Origin: Thermotogae bacterium
GTDB taxonomy: Bacteria > Hydrothermota > Hydrothermia > LBFQ01
Direction of reading: 5' to 3'
Length of the DNA stretch: 40,411 bases
NCBI GenBank assembly: GCA_013154295.1
Contig: JAADCS010000149.1
Span: 1-40,411, forward strand
Shown one piece after another: positions 31,742-40,263 of the stretch. The translations under genes were made by a program, and so were the position numbers. Positions within the stretch are counted from its first letter, which is position 1. The number at the start of each line of letters is the position of its first letter. The notes beneath the pieces are model-generated. The model was given only the letters and a program-made list of their open reading frames with translations, made no database searches and was not told the origin of the DNA.

Positions 31742-32926
31742 ATGAGAAAGGTGGTAGTAGCATACCCCGTAAGAACACCGGTGGGTAAGGCTCCACGGGG
31801 TAGCCTGAAGGATACACGCCCAGACGATTTGGCTGCTCTGGTGATAAAGGAAGTGATAGAAAGATCTGGAGTGGATCCGAAGGAGATAAACGACGTCATA
31901 ATGGGATGCGCTTTTCCGGAAGCCGAACAGGGTATGAACGTGGCGCGGATCGCTGCCCTTAGGGCGGGCCTACCGGTGGATGTACCCGGAATGACCATAA
32001 ACAGGTTCTGTTCATCCGGCCTTCAGTCTATAGCCATCGCTGCTCAATGGATAATGGCCGGATGGGCCGACCTCATAATCGCCGGGGGTGTTGAGTCGAT
32101 GAGTAAGGTGCCGATGGGTGGTATAAAGACCTCACCCAACCCTTCCCTGATGAACAACTTACCGGAAACTTACATGTCTATGGGTCTCACAGCTGAAAGG
32201 GTGGCGGAGATGTATAAGATAAGCCGTGAGGATCAGGATAAGTTCGGTTACGAGAGTCACATGAAGGCAGCCCGGGCCATCAAGGAAGGACGTTTCAAAG
32301 AACAAATCGTCCCGGTCAGGACCAGGGTGGTACGGAAAGATGTTGATGGTAATCCTTACATAGAGGAAATAACCTTTGAGGTAGATGAGGGGGTGCGTTA
32401 CGACACTTCCCTGGAAAAGATGGCAAAGCTTAAACCCGTGTTTAAACAGAACGGTACCGTTACGGCTGGTAACTCTTCCCAAACCAGCGATGGTGCTTCG
32501 GCAGTTCTGGTCATGTCTGAAGAAAAGGCTAAAGCCTTGGGAGTAAAGGGACCGGCAGCTTACATGCGCAGCTATGCTGTGGCAGGTGTTCCCCCGGAGA
32601 TAATGGGTATAGGCCCGGTAAAGGCCATACCCAAGGCGTTGAAGTTGGCCAACCTGAACGTTGAGGATTTAGATGTTATAGAGCTGAACGAGGCCTTCGC
32701 TGCCCAATCCTTGGCTGTGATCCGGGAACTTAACCTGCCCTACGAGAGGGTGAATCCCAACGGTGGTGCCATAGCTTTAGGACATCCTTTGGGAGCTACG
32801 GGTGCCATCCTAACGACCAAACTCCTGTATGAACTCCAACGTATAGGAGGCCAGCTCGGTATGGTAACGATGTGTATAGGTGGCGGTATGGGAGCGGCTG
32901 GAATATTTGAGATGGTTGAGCTTTAA
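31742..32926 (+). CDS. Acetyl-CoA C-acyltransferase (thiolase)
   Basis: A 394-residue thiolase that cleaves 3-ketoacyl-CoA or condenses two acyl-CoAs. The nucleophilic Cys is near residue 89 ([12 protein letters not shown]), the catalytic His near 345 ([15 protein letters not shown]), and the second Cys near 378 ([11 protein letters not shown]). NEAFAAQSL is also present. The C-terminal ending [16 protein letters not shown] is closer to FadA/FadI-like degradative enzymes than to PhaA, but substrate range cannot be read from the sequence. No other beta-oxidation gene is adjacent. Its end overlaps the converging glycosyltransferase gene by four bases. Confidence 0.95.
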   Translation: MRKVVVAYPVRTPVGKAPRGSLKDTRPDDLAALVIKEVIERSGVDPKEINDVIMGCAFPEAEQGMNVARIAALRAGLPVDVPGMTINRFCSSGLQSIAIAAQWIMAGWADLIIAGGVESMSKVPMGGIKTSPNPSLMNNLPETYMSMGLTAERVAEMYKISREDQDKFGYESHMKAARAIKEGRFKEQIVPVRTRVVRKDVDGNPYIEEITFEVDEGVRYDTSLEKMAKLKPVFKQNGTVTAGNSSQTSDGASAVLVMSEEKAKALGVKGPAAYMRSYAVAGVPPEIMGIGPVKAIPKALKLANLNVEDLDVIELNEAFAAQSLAVIRELNLPYERVNPNGGAIALGHPLGATGAILTTKLLYELQRIGGQLGMVTMCIGGGMGAAGIFEMVEL

Positions 32927-33972
32927 TGCGATAGGTGGTTTAGGAGCGATTTGAACTTAGCGTAGATACGCTCGCTTGAAAAAGGGAGGATCAATCGCCG
33001 GAGGTCGGGATTTTTGCCACGGTGTAAAGCTTTTTTTATGGCGCTGGGAAAATCGGTGACAGAACGGTAGAACACGACCTGCGGGAAGTTCTTAGCGAAA
33101 GAAGGCCAAAATACCGAAACCGTAGGCAAACCGAGGGCGAAGTATTCCAAAACCTTGTTGGGAAAATCCATGCTCTCTATCAGTGGGGATAACTTAAAGG
33201 GCACCAAGGCTACGTCACTGTGGCGAAGGTATAGGTGAACCTCCCTGTGGGGTTTAGGACCTAAAATATAAACGTTTTCAGGCAGTTGAAAGGGAGGAGG
33301 AACTCTAACAGGTCCCACGATCACGAAGGAAATATCTTTTAGGTTGTGGGCGGCGAAGAGCAGGCTCCTCCAATCAAACCAGTCGGCGACGGCCCCTACG
33401 TACACAGCACGGGGTTTGGGTATAGGAGTGAGGTCTTCAGGTTGGGGAAAATCCCCTTCCAAGGGGAAAAGGTCCAACTCTATGGGATTGGGAAGGTACA
33501 CCGACTTCCCCTCTGGCACCTTCCCCATGAGGTTCTTGTGAGCCACCAGGATGAGGTCGCTCCTTTCGATAAATTCCCTCTCCTCCTGGAGTATAACTTT
33601 CGGCACCTTAAAACCCAAAAGTAGATCGTTAAGACGATAAACCTTCAAAGAGGCCTTAATCCTGTTGGCGAAGTAGAGCAAGGGGCTGGCATCTACCATG
33701 AGTAGATCCCAACGTCTTCTCAAACCGGCATAGGGTTGCAGGCGAAACGTGATTTCCCAAAGCCATCTCCAGTGCATCCATCGGTTGGGCAGGGGTCTTA
33801 TCATCCTGTGGGTTATGCCCCCCTTACCTCGTAGGAAGGTTATGGGATTTTCAAGGTTTGCGTGCTCTACGTTGAAACCCATTCTCTTTAGAAAGTGGGC
33901 CAGCTTAAACACCCCTACGTCCAACACACCATCCCAACGGTTTGAAGACAGCAACAGTGCATCCCTACGCAT
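32923..33972 (-). CDS. GT-B fold glycosyltransferase (family 1-like)
   Basis: A 349-residue predicted glycosyltransferase. The C-terminal Rossmann half holds [20 protein letters not shown], the strand [31 protein letters not shown] and the donor-binding block [20 protein letters not shown] with the conserved Glu residues, as in TuaH-like GT1/GT4 proteins. No signal peptide. Nucleotide-sugar donor and acceptor are unknown. It is the last gene of the APC-GlmU-ureohydrolase-GT series and overlaps the ureohydrolase gene by eight bases. Confidence 0.85.
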   Translation of the reverse strand: MRRDALLLSSNRWDGVLDVGVFKLAHFLKRMGFNVEHANLENPITFLRGKGGITHRMIRPLPNRWMHWRWLWEITFRLQPYAGLRRRWDLLMVDASPLLYFANRIKASLKVYRLNDLLLGFKVPKVILQEEREFIERSDLILVAHKNLMGKVPEGKSVYLPNPIELDLFPLEGDFPQPEDLTPIPKPRAVYVGAVADWFDWRSLLFAAHNLKDISFVIVGPVRVPPPFQLPENVYILGPKPHREVHLYLRHSDVALVPFKLSPLIESMDFPNKVLEYFALGLPTVSVFWPSFAKNFPQVVFYRSVTDFPSAIKKALHRGKNPDLRRLILPFSSERIYAKFKSLLNHLSH

Positions 33973-34741
33973 GGGAATTTGCCAAAACTATCATGATCTC
34001 TCGGAGGAGAACAGCAGCCACACTTCCGCATCTGCGGGAGTGATCCAGTGTGGGCAAATACTCTACCATCTCGGCACCCACCAATTTCCCCTTTAGGCTT
34101 ATTAGGAGTTTCAAAAGAGCCTTGAAGGACACCCCCATGGGCTCCGGATTACTCACGCAGGGAAACTCCGAAGGGTCCAAAACGTCGAGGTCCAACGAAA
34201 CGAATACCTTCCTTTGGAAGCTCACGAATTCAAGGGCAGCATCTATGGAAAACCTTTCGCCATGGTCGGGCTCGTACTCTTGAACTCCTACCGTCCTGTA
34301 GCCGAATGTTCCCACCTTGAAACCCTCCTCTTCTAACCGACGTATCACCGTAGCATGGGAGAATTTACCTCCGTAATCGTTCCAACGGTCAAGATGGGCG
34401 TCGAGATGTAGTATCGTGAACTCACCCGATACTTCCCTAAGGGCTTTGGCCGTAGCGTAGGTTATGGTATGATCACCACCCAAGAACAGCGTTGGCACAT
34501 GGGAGGATCTCCTCAACAGTGCAACGAGTTTTTCCTTGAGGTTTTCTAAACGGGTCTTCGATGGAAGATCGAAGTTCTCCCAGAGATCACCAAGATCCTC
34601 GCAGGGAGGGCGGTGAGCGTTTTGAAGAGGGCTATAATCATCTACCCCCCAGGTATGCCAACGGATGTGGGCGGGCGCCAGCGATGATCCCCGTAGGAAG
34701 TTTGCTTCGGTTTCAAAAGGTATGCCTATAAGTCTTATCAT
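33965..34741 (-). CDS. Ureohydrolase (agmatinase/arginase family)
   Basis: A 258-residue manganese enzyme of the arginase/agmatinase family, hydrolysing a guanidino group to urea. All metal ligands are present: GGD90H91, then D114-A-H116-L-D118 (LHLDAHLD), and D184-L-D186 (SLDLDVLDP). SHATVIRRLEE contributes the substrate-binding His and Arg. The residues after the last motif (SEFPCVSNPEPMG) suit agmatinase (SpeB-like) better than arginase, but substrate preference is not certain. The adjacent amino-acid permease makes polyamine or arginine metabolism plausible. It overlaps both neighbours by a few bases. Confidence 0.92.
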   Translation of the reverse strand: MIRLIGIPFETEANFLRGSSLAPAHIRWHTWGVDDYSPLQNAHRPPCEDLGDLWENFDLPSKTRLENLKEKLVALLRRSSHVPTLFLGGDHTITYATAKALREVSGEFTILHLDAHLDRWNDYGGKFSHATVIRRLEEEGFKVGTFGYRTVGVQEYEPDHGERFSIDAALEFVSFQRKVFVSLDLDVLDPSEFPCVSNPEPMGVSFKALLKLLISLKGKLVGAEMVEYLPTLDHSRRCGSVAAVLLREIMIVLANSHA

Positions 34742-35661
34742 AGGAGAATGCTCCCATCGGGTACATTTTCGTCCCTAAGTACGCGACCAGGCCCTATCAC
34801 GCAGTTCTCACCTATACGTGTTTTCCCTAAGAGGGCAACGTTGGGATATATAACGCTGTCGGCCCCGATGGACACCGAGCTTTCCACGTATATGGTCTCT
34901 GGTAGTATGAAGGTTATGCCCTCATCCATCCATCTCTCCTTTATACGCCTTTGCATTATCCGTTCCACTTCCGCCAGCTGACGCCGGGTATTTACACCCA
35001 AGATTTCCTCATAGTCTTCGGTCGTAAAGACCACAACCTTCCTAAGGAGAAGAAAAACATCGGTCAAATAGTACTCCCCTTGGGCGTTGTTGGGTGAAAT
35101 TCTTTCAAGGGCTTGAAAGAGGGGGGATGCTCTAAACATATAGAAACCCGCATTTACCTCATTGATCTCCAGTTCCTCGGGCGAAGCATCCCTGTGTTCT
35201 ACTATCTTCACGAATCTATTTCCTTCGCGTATTACCCGGCCGTAACCGGTGGGATCCGGCACTTTAGCGGTGAGTATGACCGCATCGGCCCCGCTCTCCA
35301 CCAACAACTTCCTCATCCTAAGTAGGGTGGTGGATCTTATGAGAGGAGCATCACCGCTACCGACGTAGAGTGTGGCGTCTCCAGGTACATGACCACGGGC
35401 ATACCGAACCGCATCTCCTGTCCCCCTTGGTACCTCTTGAACTATCACCTTGGTATTGGGATAACGTGAGGCCACCTTCTTTAGGAGGATGTGATTGGAT
35501 GAATTACCTACGATGAGAATGCTTTTAGGTTTTAAAGGTAAGGTGCTCTCTATGACCCATTCTATCATCATTTTACCCGACACTCTGTGGAAAACTTTGG
35601 GTAGCTTGGACTTTATGCGTCGGGATTGACCGCCTGCCAGTATCACGGCGTACGTTTCCAT
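34738..35661 (-). CDS. GlmU-type N-acetylglucosamine-1-phosphate uridylyltransferase with truncated beta-helix
   Basis: A 307-residue nucleotidyltransferase forming UDP-GlcNAc. The N-terminal signature is AVILAGGQSRRIKSKLPKVF, followed by EVPRGTGDAVRYA, VGSGDAPLI, GYGRVIREGNRFVKIVEH and EINEVNAGFYMF. Only about 50 residues of left-handed beta-helix follow (SVSIGADSVIYPNVALLGKT, RIGENCVIGPGRV). Full GlmU is about 450 residues, so the acetyltransferase part with its catalytic His is missing. This gene probably performs only the uridylyl step, leaving acetylation to another enzyme. The frame extends to 35697, but the ATG at 35661 matches the family N-terminus and has TAAAAT ten bases upstream. 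Confidence 0.88.
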   Translation of the reverse strand: METYAVILAGGQSRRIKSKLPKVFHRVSGKMMIEWVIESTLPLKPKSILIVGNSSNHILLKKVASRYPNTKVIVQEVPRGTGDAVRYARGHVPGDATLYVGSGDAPLIRSTTLLRMRKLLVESGADAVILTAKVPDPTGYGRVIREGNRFVKIVEHRDASPEELEINEVNAGFYMFRASPLFQALERISPNNAQGEYYLTDVFLLLRKVVVFTTEDYEEILGVNTRRQLAEVERIMQRRIKERWMDEGITFILPETIYVESSVSIGADSVIYPNVALLGKTRIGENCVIGPGRVLRDENVPDGSILL

Positions 35662-35671
35662 AGAGGAGGAT

Positions 35672-35677
35672 ATTTTA
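35672..35677 (-). promoter_or_regulatory. TAAAAT -10 box before the GlmU-like gene
   Basis: TAAAAT on the minus strand, ten bases before the ATG at 35661, overlapping the stop codon of the permease gene. It suggests an internal promoter and decides the start. Confidence 0.5.
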
Positions 35678-37228
35678 TCGTAGTGTGTTTGTACCATGTC
35701 GCTTTCTAAACTTCAGGTGAAAGGTATGGTGTTTTTCCAAACCTGCTTCCTCTTTCAATTTGCTCTCCAACTTTTTCTCATCCTTCCAATCACGGGAAGT
35801 TGTAACGTTGATGCGCACATGGGGTGGGAGCTCCTCAACCTCCACTTGGGCATCGGGAAAGGCCCGTTTTATAGCCTCTTGCAACTTTTTTAGATGTTCC
35901 TCTCTCCTTTTAAAGTTCTCCTCTATGTCTTTCAACCTCCAGTCAACATACCTCCTTAGGTTTACACCCCTGAGGATCCTGTATGATCCCTCAAAGAGTA
36001 AGGTGCCAAAAAGTACTACTGCCGTCCCTCTTAAAACGTTGGGAGAGGCTTTTAGGTTATAGGTAACCAGTATAACGCTTGCCGCTACAGTCGAAACGAT
36101 AGCCAATAGGATCAATAAAACGTTACTTTTGGTTTCCTTTCTTAAGATGAAGTGCGCCACATTGACGGATGTGAAGATGAGTAGGAAACCTACACTTCCA
36201 GCCATAGAGATGTTTTCCAGGTCAGTGAAAAGGGCAAATAGCGCCGAAAGTACAACTATGAGCAGAAGGCCCTCCGTAGCGTTTTTCCACACTTTCTTTT
36301 CTAACGTTCTGGGAAGTTCTCCGAATTTCGCTATTAGGTAGCTGATACGACTACTTCCGTATAGAGTAGCATTTATTGCTGATGCGGTGGAGAGAAGAGC
36401 CGCTATCCCTATAAGCACGAAACCGAAATGCCCCAATGCGGGTTTGGCAGCTACTGCTAAAGCATAGTCTTTATATCTCTCTACTTCTTCAGGTGTTAGG
36501 TTGGCTGCTGCCACCGCAGAGACCATCACATACAGAACTATCACCAACGACACAGCGGTATAGTAAGCTCTTGGTAGGACCCTTTGGGGATCGTGTACGT
36601 CATGCGAAGCGTTGGCTATCAGCTCAAAACCCTCGTATGCCAGAAATATTACGAAACCTCCGGTAAGTATATCTACAAGCTTGGACCAGTTTTCAGGAGA
36701 TAGGCGGCTAAGATCTCCGGTAGTAAAACCTATCACCACGAACAGAAGTAGGATACCTACCTTCAGAGCCACCATGATGTCCTCACTTTTACCGCTTATG
36801 TACGATCCCAGGGCGTTTATGATGCCAAAGAAAAAGAGAACACCCACAATAAAGATCTTTACCGCTACACCTATCTCACTCCCTGTAAATAGAGCGGAAG
36901 CGTATGACCCAAAGGCGTACGAATAAAGAGCCAACATGATGATGTAGGAAGCTAAGAGTAGTGTATTTAGATACGAGGTAAATAGATTGTTACCGAAGGC
37001 CCTTATAAGAAACTCTACCGTTCCTCCCTCGCTGGGATAGCGCAGGGAAAGCTTAGCGTAGGAATAGGAAGTAAGCAAAGCGACCAAACCGGCTAGCAAA
37101 AAAGATATAGGCGCTCCACCCTTGGCCAGGGAGAGCGTAAGACCTAACACCGCAAATATTCCCCCACCTACCATACCACCGACACCTATAGCTACAACAT
37201 CCCAGAAGTTCAGTTTCCGCTCATTCAA
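35675..37228 (-). CDS. APC family amino-acid permease with C-terminal cytoplasmic domain
   Basis: A 517-residue amino-acid/polyamine/organocation transporter. The first helix carries the substrate-binding GVGGMVGGGIFAVLG motif, and about 12 helices run to residue 425. A charged cytoplasmic tail of about 100 residues follows, with a coiled-coil-like segment (RLKDIEENFKRREEHLKKLQ) and a small alpha/beta region. The frame opens with GTG at 37243. However, AGGAGG at 37235-37240 sits correctly for the TTG at 37228 and would be inside the coding region if GTG were used, so TTG is preferred. Substrate unknown; the neighbouring ureohydrolase hints at arginine or polyamines. Confidence 0.92.
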   Translation of the reverse strand: MNERKLNFWDVVAIGVGGMVGGGIFAVLGLTLSLAKGGAPISFLLAGLVALLTSYSYAKLSLRYPSEGGTVEFLIRAFGNNLFTSYLNTLLLASYIIMLALYSYAFGSYASALFTGSEIGVAVKIFIVGVLFFFGIINALGSYISGKSEDIMVALKVGILLLFVVIGFTTGDLSRLSPENWSKLVDILTGGFVIFLAYEGFELIANASHDVHDPQRVLPRAYYTAVSLVIVLYVMVSAVAAANLTPEEVERYKDYALAVAAKPALGHFGFVLIGIAALLSTASAINATLYGSSRISYLIAKFGELPRTLEKKVWKNATEGLLLIVVLSALFALFTDLENISMAGSVGFLLIFTSVNVAHFILRKETKSNVLLILLAIVSTVAASVILVTYNLKASPNVLRGTAVVLFGTLLFEGSYRILRGVNLRRYVDWRLKDIEENFKRREEHLKKLQEAIKRAFPDAQVEVEELPPHVRINVTTSRDWKDEKKLESKLKEEAGLEKHHTFHLKFRKRHGTNTLR

Positions 37229-37234
37229 AGTTCG

Positions 37235-37240
37235 CCTCCT
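37235..37240 (-). promoter_or_regulatory. Shine-Dalgarno AGGAGG that decides the permease start
   Basis: AGGAGG on the minus strand lies six bases before TTG at 37228 and overlaps the alternative GTG frame start, so initiation at TTG is more likely. Confidence 0.65.
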
Positions 37241-37437
37241 CACTTATCCAGAGATCCACCTGATGCGATCTTACGGTATAAAACGGGGGAGAATGGTAAA
37301 GCATATCCGTTATTATAGCCTGGATAGTTAGAGTGACCAAACCCTCAAAGAGCGATCTTCCGAGGATGCGTGGAGTTGGATTTTTTAATTCGGTCCTCAT
37401 CTCATCATATACTCCGTGGTTCAAAACTCTATTCGGT

Positions 37438-37475
37438 GGTTTCACTTGGAGGCCGATTAGCCTCACAGTGAAACC
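37438..37475 (+). repeat. Repeat family copy C, 38-nt palindromic hairpin block
   Basis: GGTTTCACTTGGAGG (37438-37452), CCGATTAG, then CCTCACAGTGAAACC (37461-37475). Both arms are identical to copy B, with the same 38-base length, and the variable centre extends the inner stem by one C-G pair. GGT just before it (37435-37437) is also conserved. The 5' block of copies A and B is absent. It lies about 210 bases upstream of the permease gene and 28 bases from the SDR stop codon. Confidence 0.75.
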
Positions 37476-37502
37476 AAAGAAACAGCGATCGGTGAAGTAG
37501 TG

Positions 37503-38240
37503 CTACTCCCCTATTATACGTGTTGTCAAAGGGGAAAATATTATACCTAATGTAGCTAAAAACCTATCCCACGGTGAGACGAACACCTCTTCCTTGCCTC
37601 GCTTTAAAGCTTTGACTATCACGCGAGCCACCCGATCGGGCGATACGGATCCTATCCCCTTTATCCCATGACTCCCTGCCGTTTTGAAGAAATCGGTGCG
37701 GGTCACAGGAGGATACACGTTTATGACCTTTATCCCCTCTGTACGAAGCTCTTCTCGTAAAGCTAAAAAAAGGGAACGGAGAGCAGCCTTGCTGGCCGAA
37801 TACATAGCCCATTTTCGAAGCGGCACGAAGGCGATCATGCTGATCACGTTTAAGATAACACCCTCGTTCCTCAAAAAGGGAACCGAAGCACGTGTAAGAT
37901 GAAGAGGCGCCCAAAAGTTAACTTCACACAGCTGCCTTAATCTCTCATCATCGGTTTCAAGGAGGGGGGCGTTTATTCCGAAACCTGCGTTGTTTATAAG
38001 AATATCTAAGCCTCCCAACGTTTCAGCCGCTATTCCCACGACGTTAGCTCTCTGACCTGGATCCGAAAGATCCGCTTGGAGGGGTATAACGTTCTTAATT
38101 CTCTTTAGCTCCCTCAAACGATCCTCATCCCTGCCTACGGCTACCACCTTACTACCCTCCGCTACCAAAAGCTTTAAAGTTTCTCTCCCTATACCCCGTG
38201 TAGCTCCTGTTAATAAAACCCCCTTACCTTCCAAGTTCAT
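37503..38240 (-). CDS. Short-chain dehydrogenase/reductase
   Basis: A 245-residue SDR oxidoreductase. Cofactor motif TGATRGIGRETLKL is at about residues 11-24, Arg38 after the second strand suggests NADP(H), and NNAG and the catalytic YSASKAAL are present with the upstream Ser in VISMIAF. The C-terminus is short, typical of DltE/YbbO-like classical SDRs. Substrate unknown. ATG start with TAAGAT six bases upstream; divergent from osmC. Confidence 0.93.
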   Translation of the reverse strand: MNLEGKGVLLTGATRGIGRETLKLLVAEGSKVVAVGRDEDRLRELKRIKNVIPLQADLSDPGQRANVVGIAAETLGGLDILINNAGFGINAPLLETDDERLRQLCEVNFWAPLHLTRASVPFLRNEGVILNVISMIAFVPLRKWAMYSASKAALRSLFLALREELRTEGIKVINVYPPVTRTDFFKTAGSHGIKGIGSVSPDRVARVIVKALKRGKEEVFVSPWDRFLATLGIIFSPLTTRIIGE

Positions 38241-38246
38241 GCCTCT

Positions 38247-38252
38247 ATCTTA
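38247..38252 (-). promoter_or_regulatory. TAAGAT -10 box before the SDR gene
   Basis: TAAGAT on the minus strand, six bases before the ATG; a weaker match than most boxes in the window but at the same spacing. Confidence 0.4.
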
Positions 38253-38269
38253 AGGTTGAAGGATTCCTG

Positions 38270-38275
38270 TAGAAT
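38270..38275 (+). promoter_or_regulatory. TAGAAT -10 box before osmC-like gene
   Basis: TAGAAT six bases before the ATG at 38282. Transcription would start at the A of ATG. The opposing SDR box is only 17 bases away, so the two promoters are nearly back to back. Confidence 0.55.
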
Positions 38276-38281
38276 ACCCGC

Positions 38282-38710
38282 ATGGCAAACGTTAAAAGGG
38301 CCAACTTTCGGCAGAGAGATGATGGTTTTGAAGTCTCGGTGCCATCGGGAACTCTCAACGTGGGAGGTGGATCCTTGGCCCCCATGGATCTTATGTTGGT
38401 GGCGGTCGGAGGTTGTACCGCTTTAGATGTGCTTTCTATCTTGAAGAAGATGAGATACGACTTCCACATGGAAGTATCGGTAGAGGGGAAACGCCGCGAT
38501 GAACATCCTAAAATCTACACCGACATCACTATAATCTACGAGATTAAAGGAAAAGTGCCCGAAAAGGCCCTCTTGAGAGCTGTAAGTCTCTCCTTGAACA
38601 AGTACTGTTCGGCTACAGCTATGGTGATCGGAAAGACTCGGATACATTACGTGGTCAAACTCAATGGGAAGGAGGTGAAGCGCGGTGAGAAGAAACATCT
38701 GGAAAGTTAG
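38282..38710 (+). CDS. OsmC family protein
   Basis: A 142-residue OsmC/Ohr-type protein, a family of thiol-dependent hydroperoxide-reducing or redox-stress proteins. The first conserved Cys is in VAVGGCTALDVLSIL (helix start) and the second in LNKYCSATAMV; the strand DFHMEVSVEGKR and the PKIYTDITIIYEIKG block are also typical. The length suits the YhfA/OsmC subgroup. ATG with TAGAAT six bases upstream, leaderless. The end overlaps folP by 26 bases. Confidence 0.92.
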   Translation: MANVKRANFRQRDDGFEVSVPSGTLNVGGGSLAPMDLMLVAVGGCTALDVLSILKKMRYDFHMEVSVEGKRRDEHPKIYTDITIIYEIKGKVPEKALLRAVSLSLNKYCSATAMVIGKTRIHYVVKLNGKEVKRGEKKHLES

Positions 38711-39530
38711 AGAAAGGACTTTAGACGTATCTGACACCCTCATCATGGGTATCCTCAACGTTACACCTGACAGCTTCTTCGCCGGTAGTCGCGTTTTAGA
38801 TGTAGAAGAGGCCTTGGAAAAAGCCAGACGGATGCTGAAAGGAGGAGCCACTATATTGGATATAGGAGGTGAGAGTACCCGTCCGGGTTCGGATCCGGTT
38901 TCATTTGAGGAGGAGATAAGGAGAGTTCTACCGGTGGTGGAGGCGATAATATCGGAGCTTCCAGAGGCTATAGTGTCGGTGGATACTTACAAAGCTCAGG
39001 TAGCAAGAGAATCCTTACGCCTCGGTGCTCACATAATAAACGACATAAGTGGAGGTAGTTTCGATCCTGGTATATTGCACGTAGCTGCCGATTATGGAGC
39101 CGGTGTAGTTTTAAACCACATACGCGGTAACCCTAAAGATATGCAGAAAAATCCTCACTATGAGGATACGGTTGAAGAGGTGTTTAGAGAACTGATGGAT
39201 AGAGTTAAAAAGGCCAAAGACTTCGGCATTCCGGAGGAGAGTATATGTATAGATCCGGGTATAGGTTTTGGTAAGCGTCTTGAAGATAATCTAATCTTGA
39301 TCAAGGAGGCGCGTCTGTTCGTTGAAAGCGGCTTTGTGACGCTTTACGGCGTATCGAGGAAGAGTTTCTTAGGTGCCATATTGGGTTACGATGATCCTAA
39401 AGATAGATTGTACGGCACGTTGGCTACCCATTCCTATCTCTATCTACAGGGAGTCCATATCCTTAGAGTGCATGATGTCAAAGCTACGTGGGAGACCTTG
39501 AATGTCCTACGTGCCATAAAGGGCCTTTAG
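38685..39530 (+). CDS. folP: Dihydropteroate synthase
   Basis: Joins p-aminobenzoate to 7,8-dihydropterin diphosphate in folate synthesis. The 281-residue product has all signatures: IMGILNVTPDSFF at residues 21-33, ATILDIGGESTRPGSDPVS, INDISGGSFDP, VLNHIRGNPKDMQKNPHY and CIDPGIGFGKRLEDNL, then GVSRKSFLG. The KSF block carries the sulfonamide-site Ser/Arg region. GTG start preceded by AAGGAGGTGA, so this gene is translated by the usual ribosome-binding-site route, unlike its upstream partner. Confidence 0.97.
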   Translation: MRRNIWKVRERTLDVSDTLIMGILNVTPDSFFAGSRVLDVEEALEKARRMLKGGATILDIGGESTRPGSDPVSFEEEIRRVLPVVEAIISELPEAIVSVDTYKAQVARESLRLGAHIINDISGGSFDPGILHVAADYGAGVVLNHIRGNPKDMQKNPHYEDTVEEVFRELMDRVKKAKDFGIPEESICIDPGIGFGKRLEDNLILIKEARLFVESGFVTLYGVSRKSFLGAILGYDDPKDRLYGTLATHSYLYLQGVHILRVHDVKATWETLNVLRAIKGL

Positions 39531-39538
39531 ACCTGCCT

Positions 39539-39544
39539 TAGAAT
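39539..39544 (+). promoter_or_regulatory. TAGAAT -10 box before the LpxH-like gene
   Basis: TAGAAT, eight bases before the GTG at 39553, in the 22-base gap after folP. No ribosome-binding site is apparent, so the transcript is probably leaderless. Confidence 0.55.
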
Positions 39545-39552
39545 AAACTTTC

Positions 39553-40263
39553 GTGCGATTTTTGGTAGTTTCCGACTCCCATTTCTTCTTCGGTAGTGAA
39601 AGGCGGGAAGAGATGTTGAGTGACCTTCTCCGCCGCGAAAAGTACGACGTTCTCGTTCTCCTGGGAGATATGTATGACTTTTGGTACGAATACAGAACTG
39701 TAATACCCAAGTACGCCTTTCTATTCACCGCTACGGTGATCATGCTTGCCAGGGATAAGGAAGTACACTACGTTTCGGGTAACCACGACGCTTGGATAGG
39801 GACCTTTTGGAGAAAGGCAGGTGTGTATGTGCATAGATACGGTTTCCAGCGAAACCTGGGGGGACGAAAGATCCTTTTCACGCATGGAGATTACATCTTC
39901 GGTAGCCGTAGACCAGGTCTGATAAGAGCACTATTTCACAGTGGGTGGGCCAACTTCCTATTCTCACTTCTCCATCCGGATCTGGGGATAAAGCTGGCTC
40001 GCTCTTTCTCTAAGGAAAGTAGAAGACGGGAAGAGGAGTTTGATTTTTCAAACATAGATAGAATAGTTTCTCAAAAAGCCGTGGATGTGGTGATATCCGG
40101 CCATCTTCATCTACCGATCATAAGGGAGGTAGGGAAAAAACTCTTCGTGTGTCCAGGAGATTGGTTAGATAATTTGAGTTACGCTCTCATAAGCGACAAC
40201 GCCGTTGAAATCAAACGTCTAAAAGATGGTATAATAATGAGGAAAATCCTAAAAGTTCCATAA
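39553..40263 (+). CDS. LpxH-like UDP-2,3-diacylglucosamine hydrolase (metallophosphoesterase)
   Basis: A 236-residue calcineurin-type phosphoesterase resembling LpxH, which cleaves UDP-2,3-diacylglucosamine to lipid X in lipid A synthesis. Metal motifs: D8-S-H10, GD39MYDFWYEY (a D-x-F-E/W-like stretch seen in LpxH-type proteins), GN77H78DAW, FTH111GDY and SGHLHLP. Length is right for LpxH. Alternatives are other small phosphoesterases. GTG start from the TAGAAT box. The stop codon TAA is followed in the same frame by 37 further sense codons that look like a sorting domain (see next feature). Confidence 0.85.
   Translation: MRFLVVSDSHFFFGSERREEMLSDLLRREKYDVLVLLGDMYDFWYEYRTVIPKYAFLFTATVIMLARDKEVHYVSGNHDAWIGTFWRKAGVYVHRYGFQRNLGGRKILFTHGDYIFGSRRPGLIRALFHSGWANFLFSLLHPDLGIKLARSFSKESRRREEEFDFSNIDRIVSQKAVDVVISGHLHLPIIREVGKKLFVCPGDWLDNLSYALISDNAVEIKRLKDGIIMRKILKVP

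Noticed and set aside
37496-37507. Small palindrome AGTAG-TG-CTACT at the SDR stop codon
   Set aside because: A five-base stem with a two-base loop and no T-run; expected by chance.
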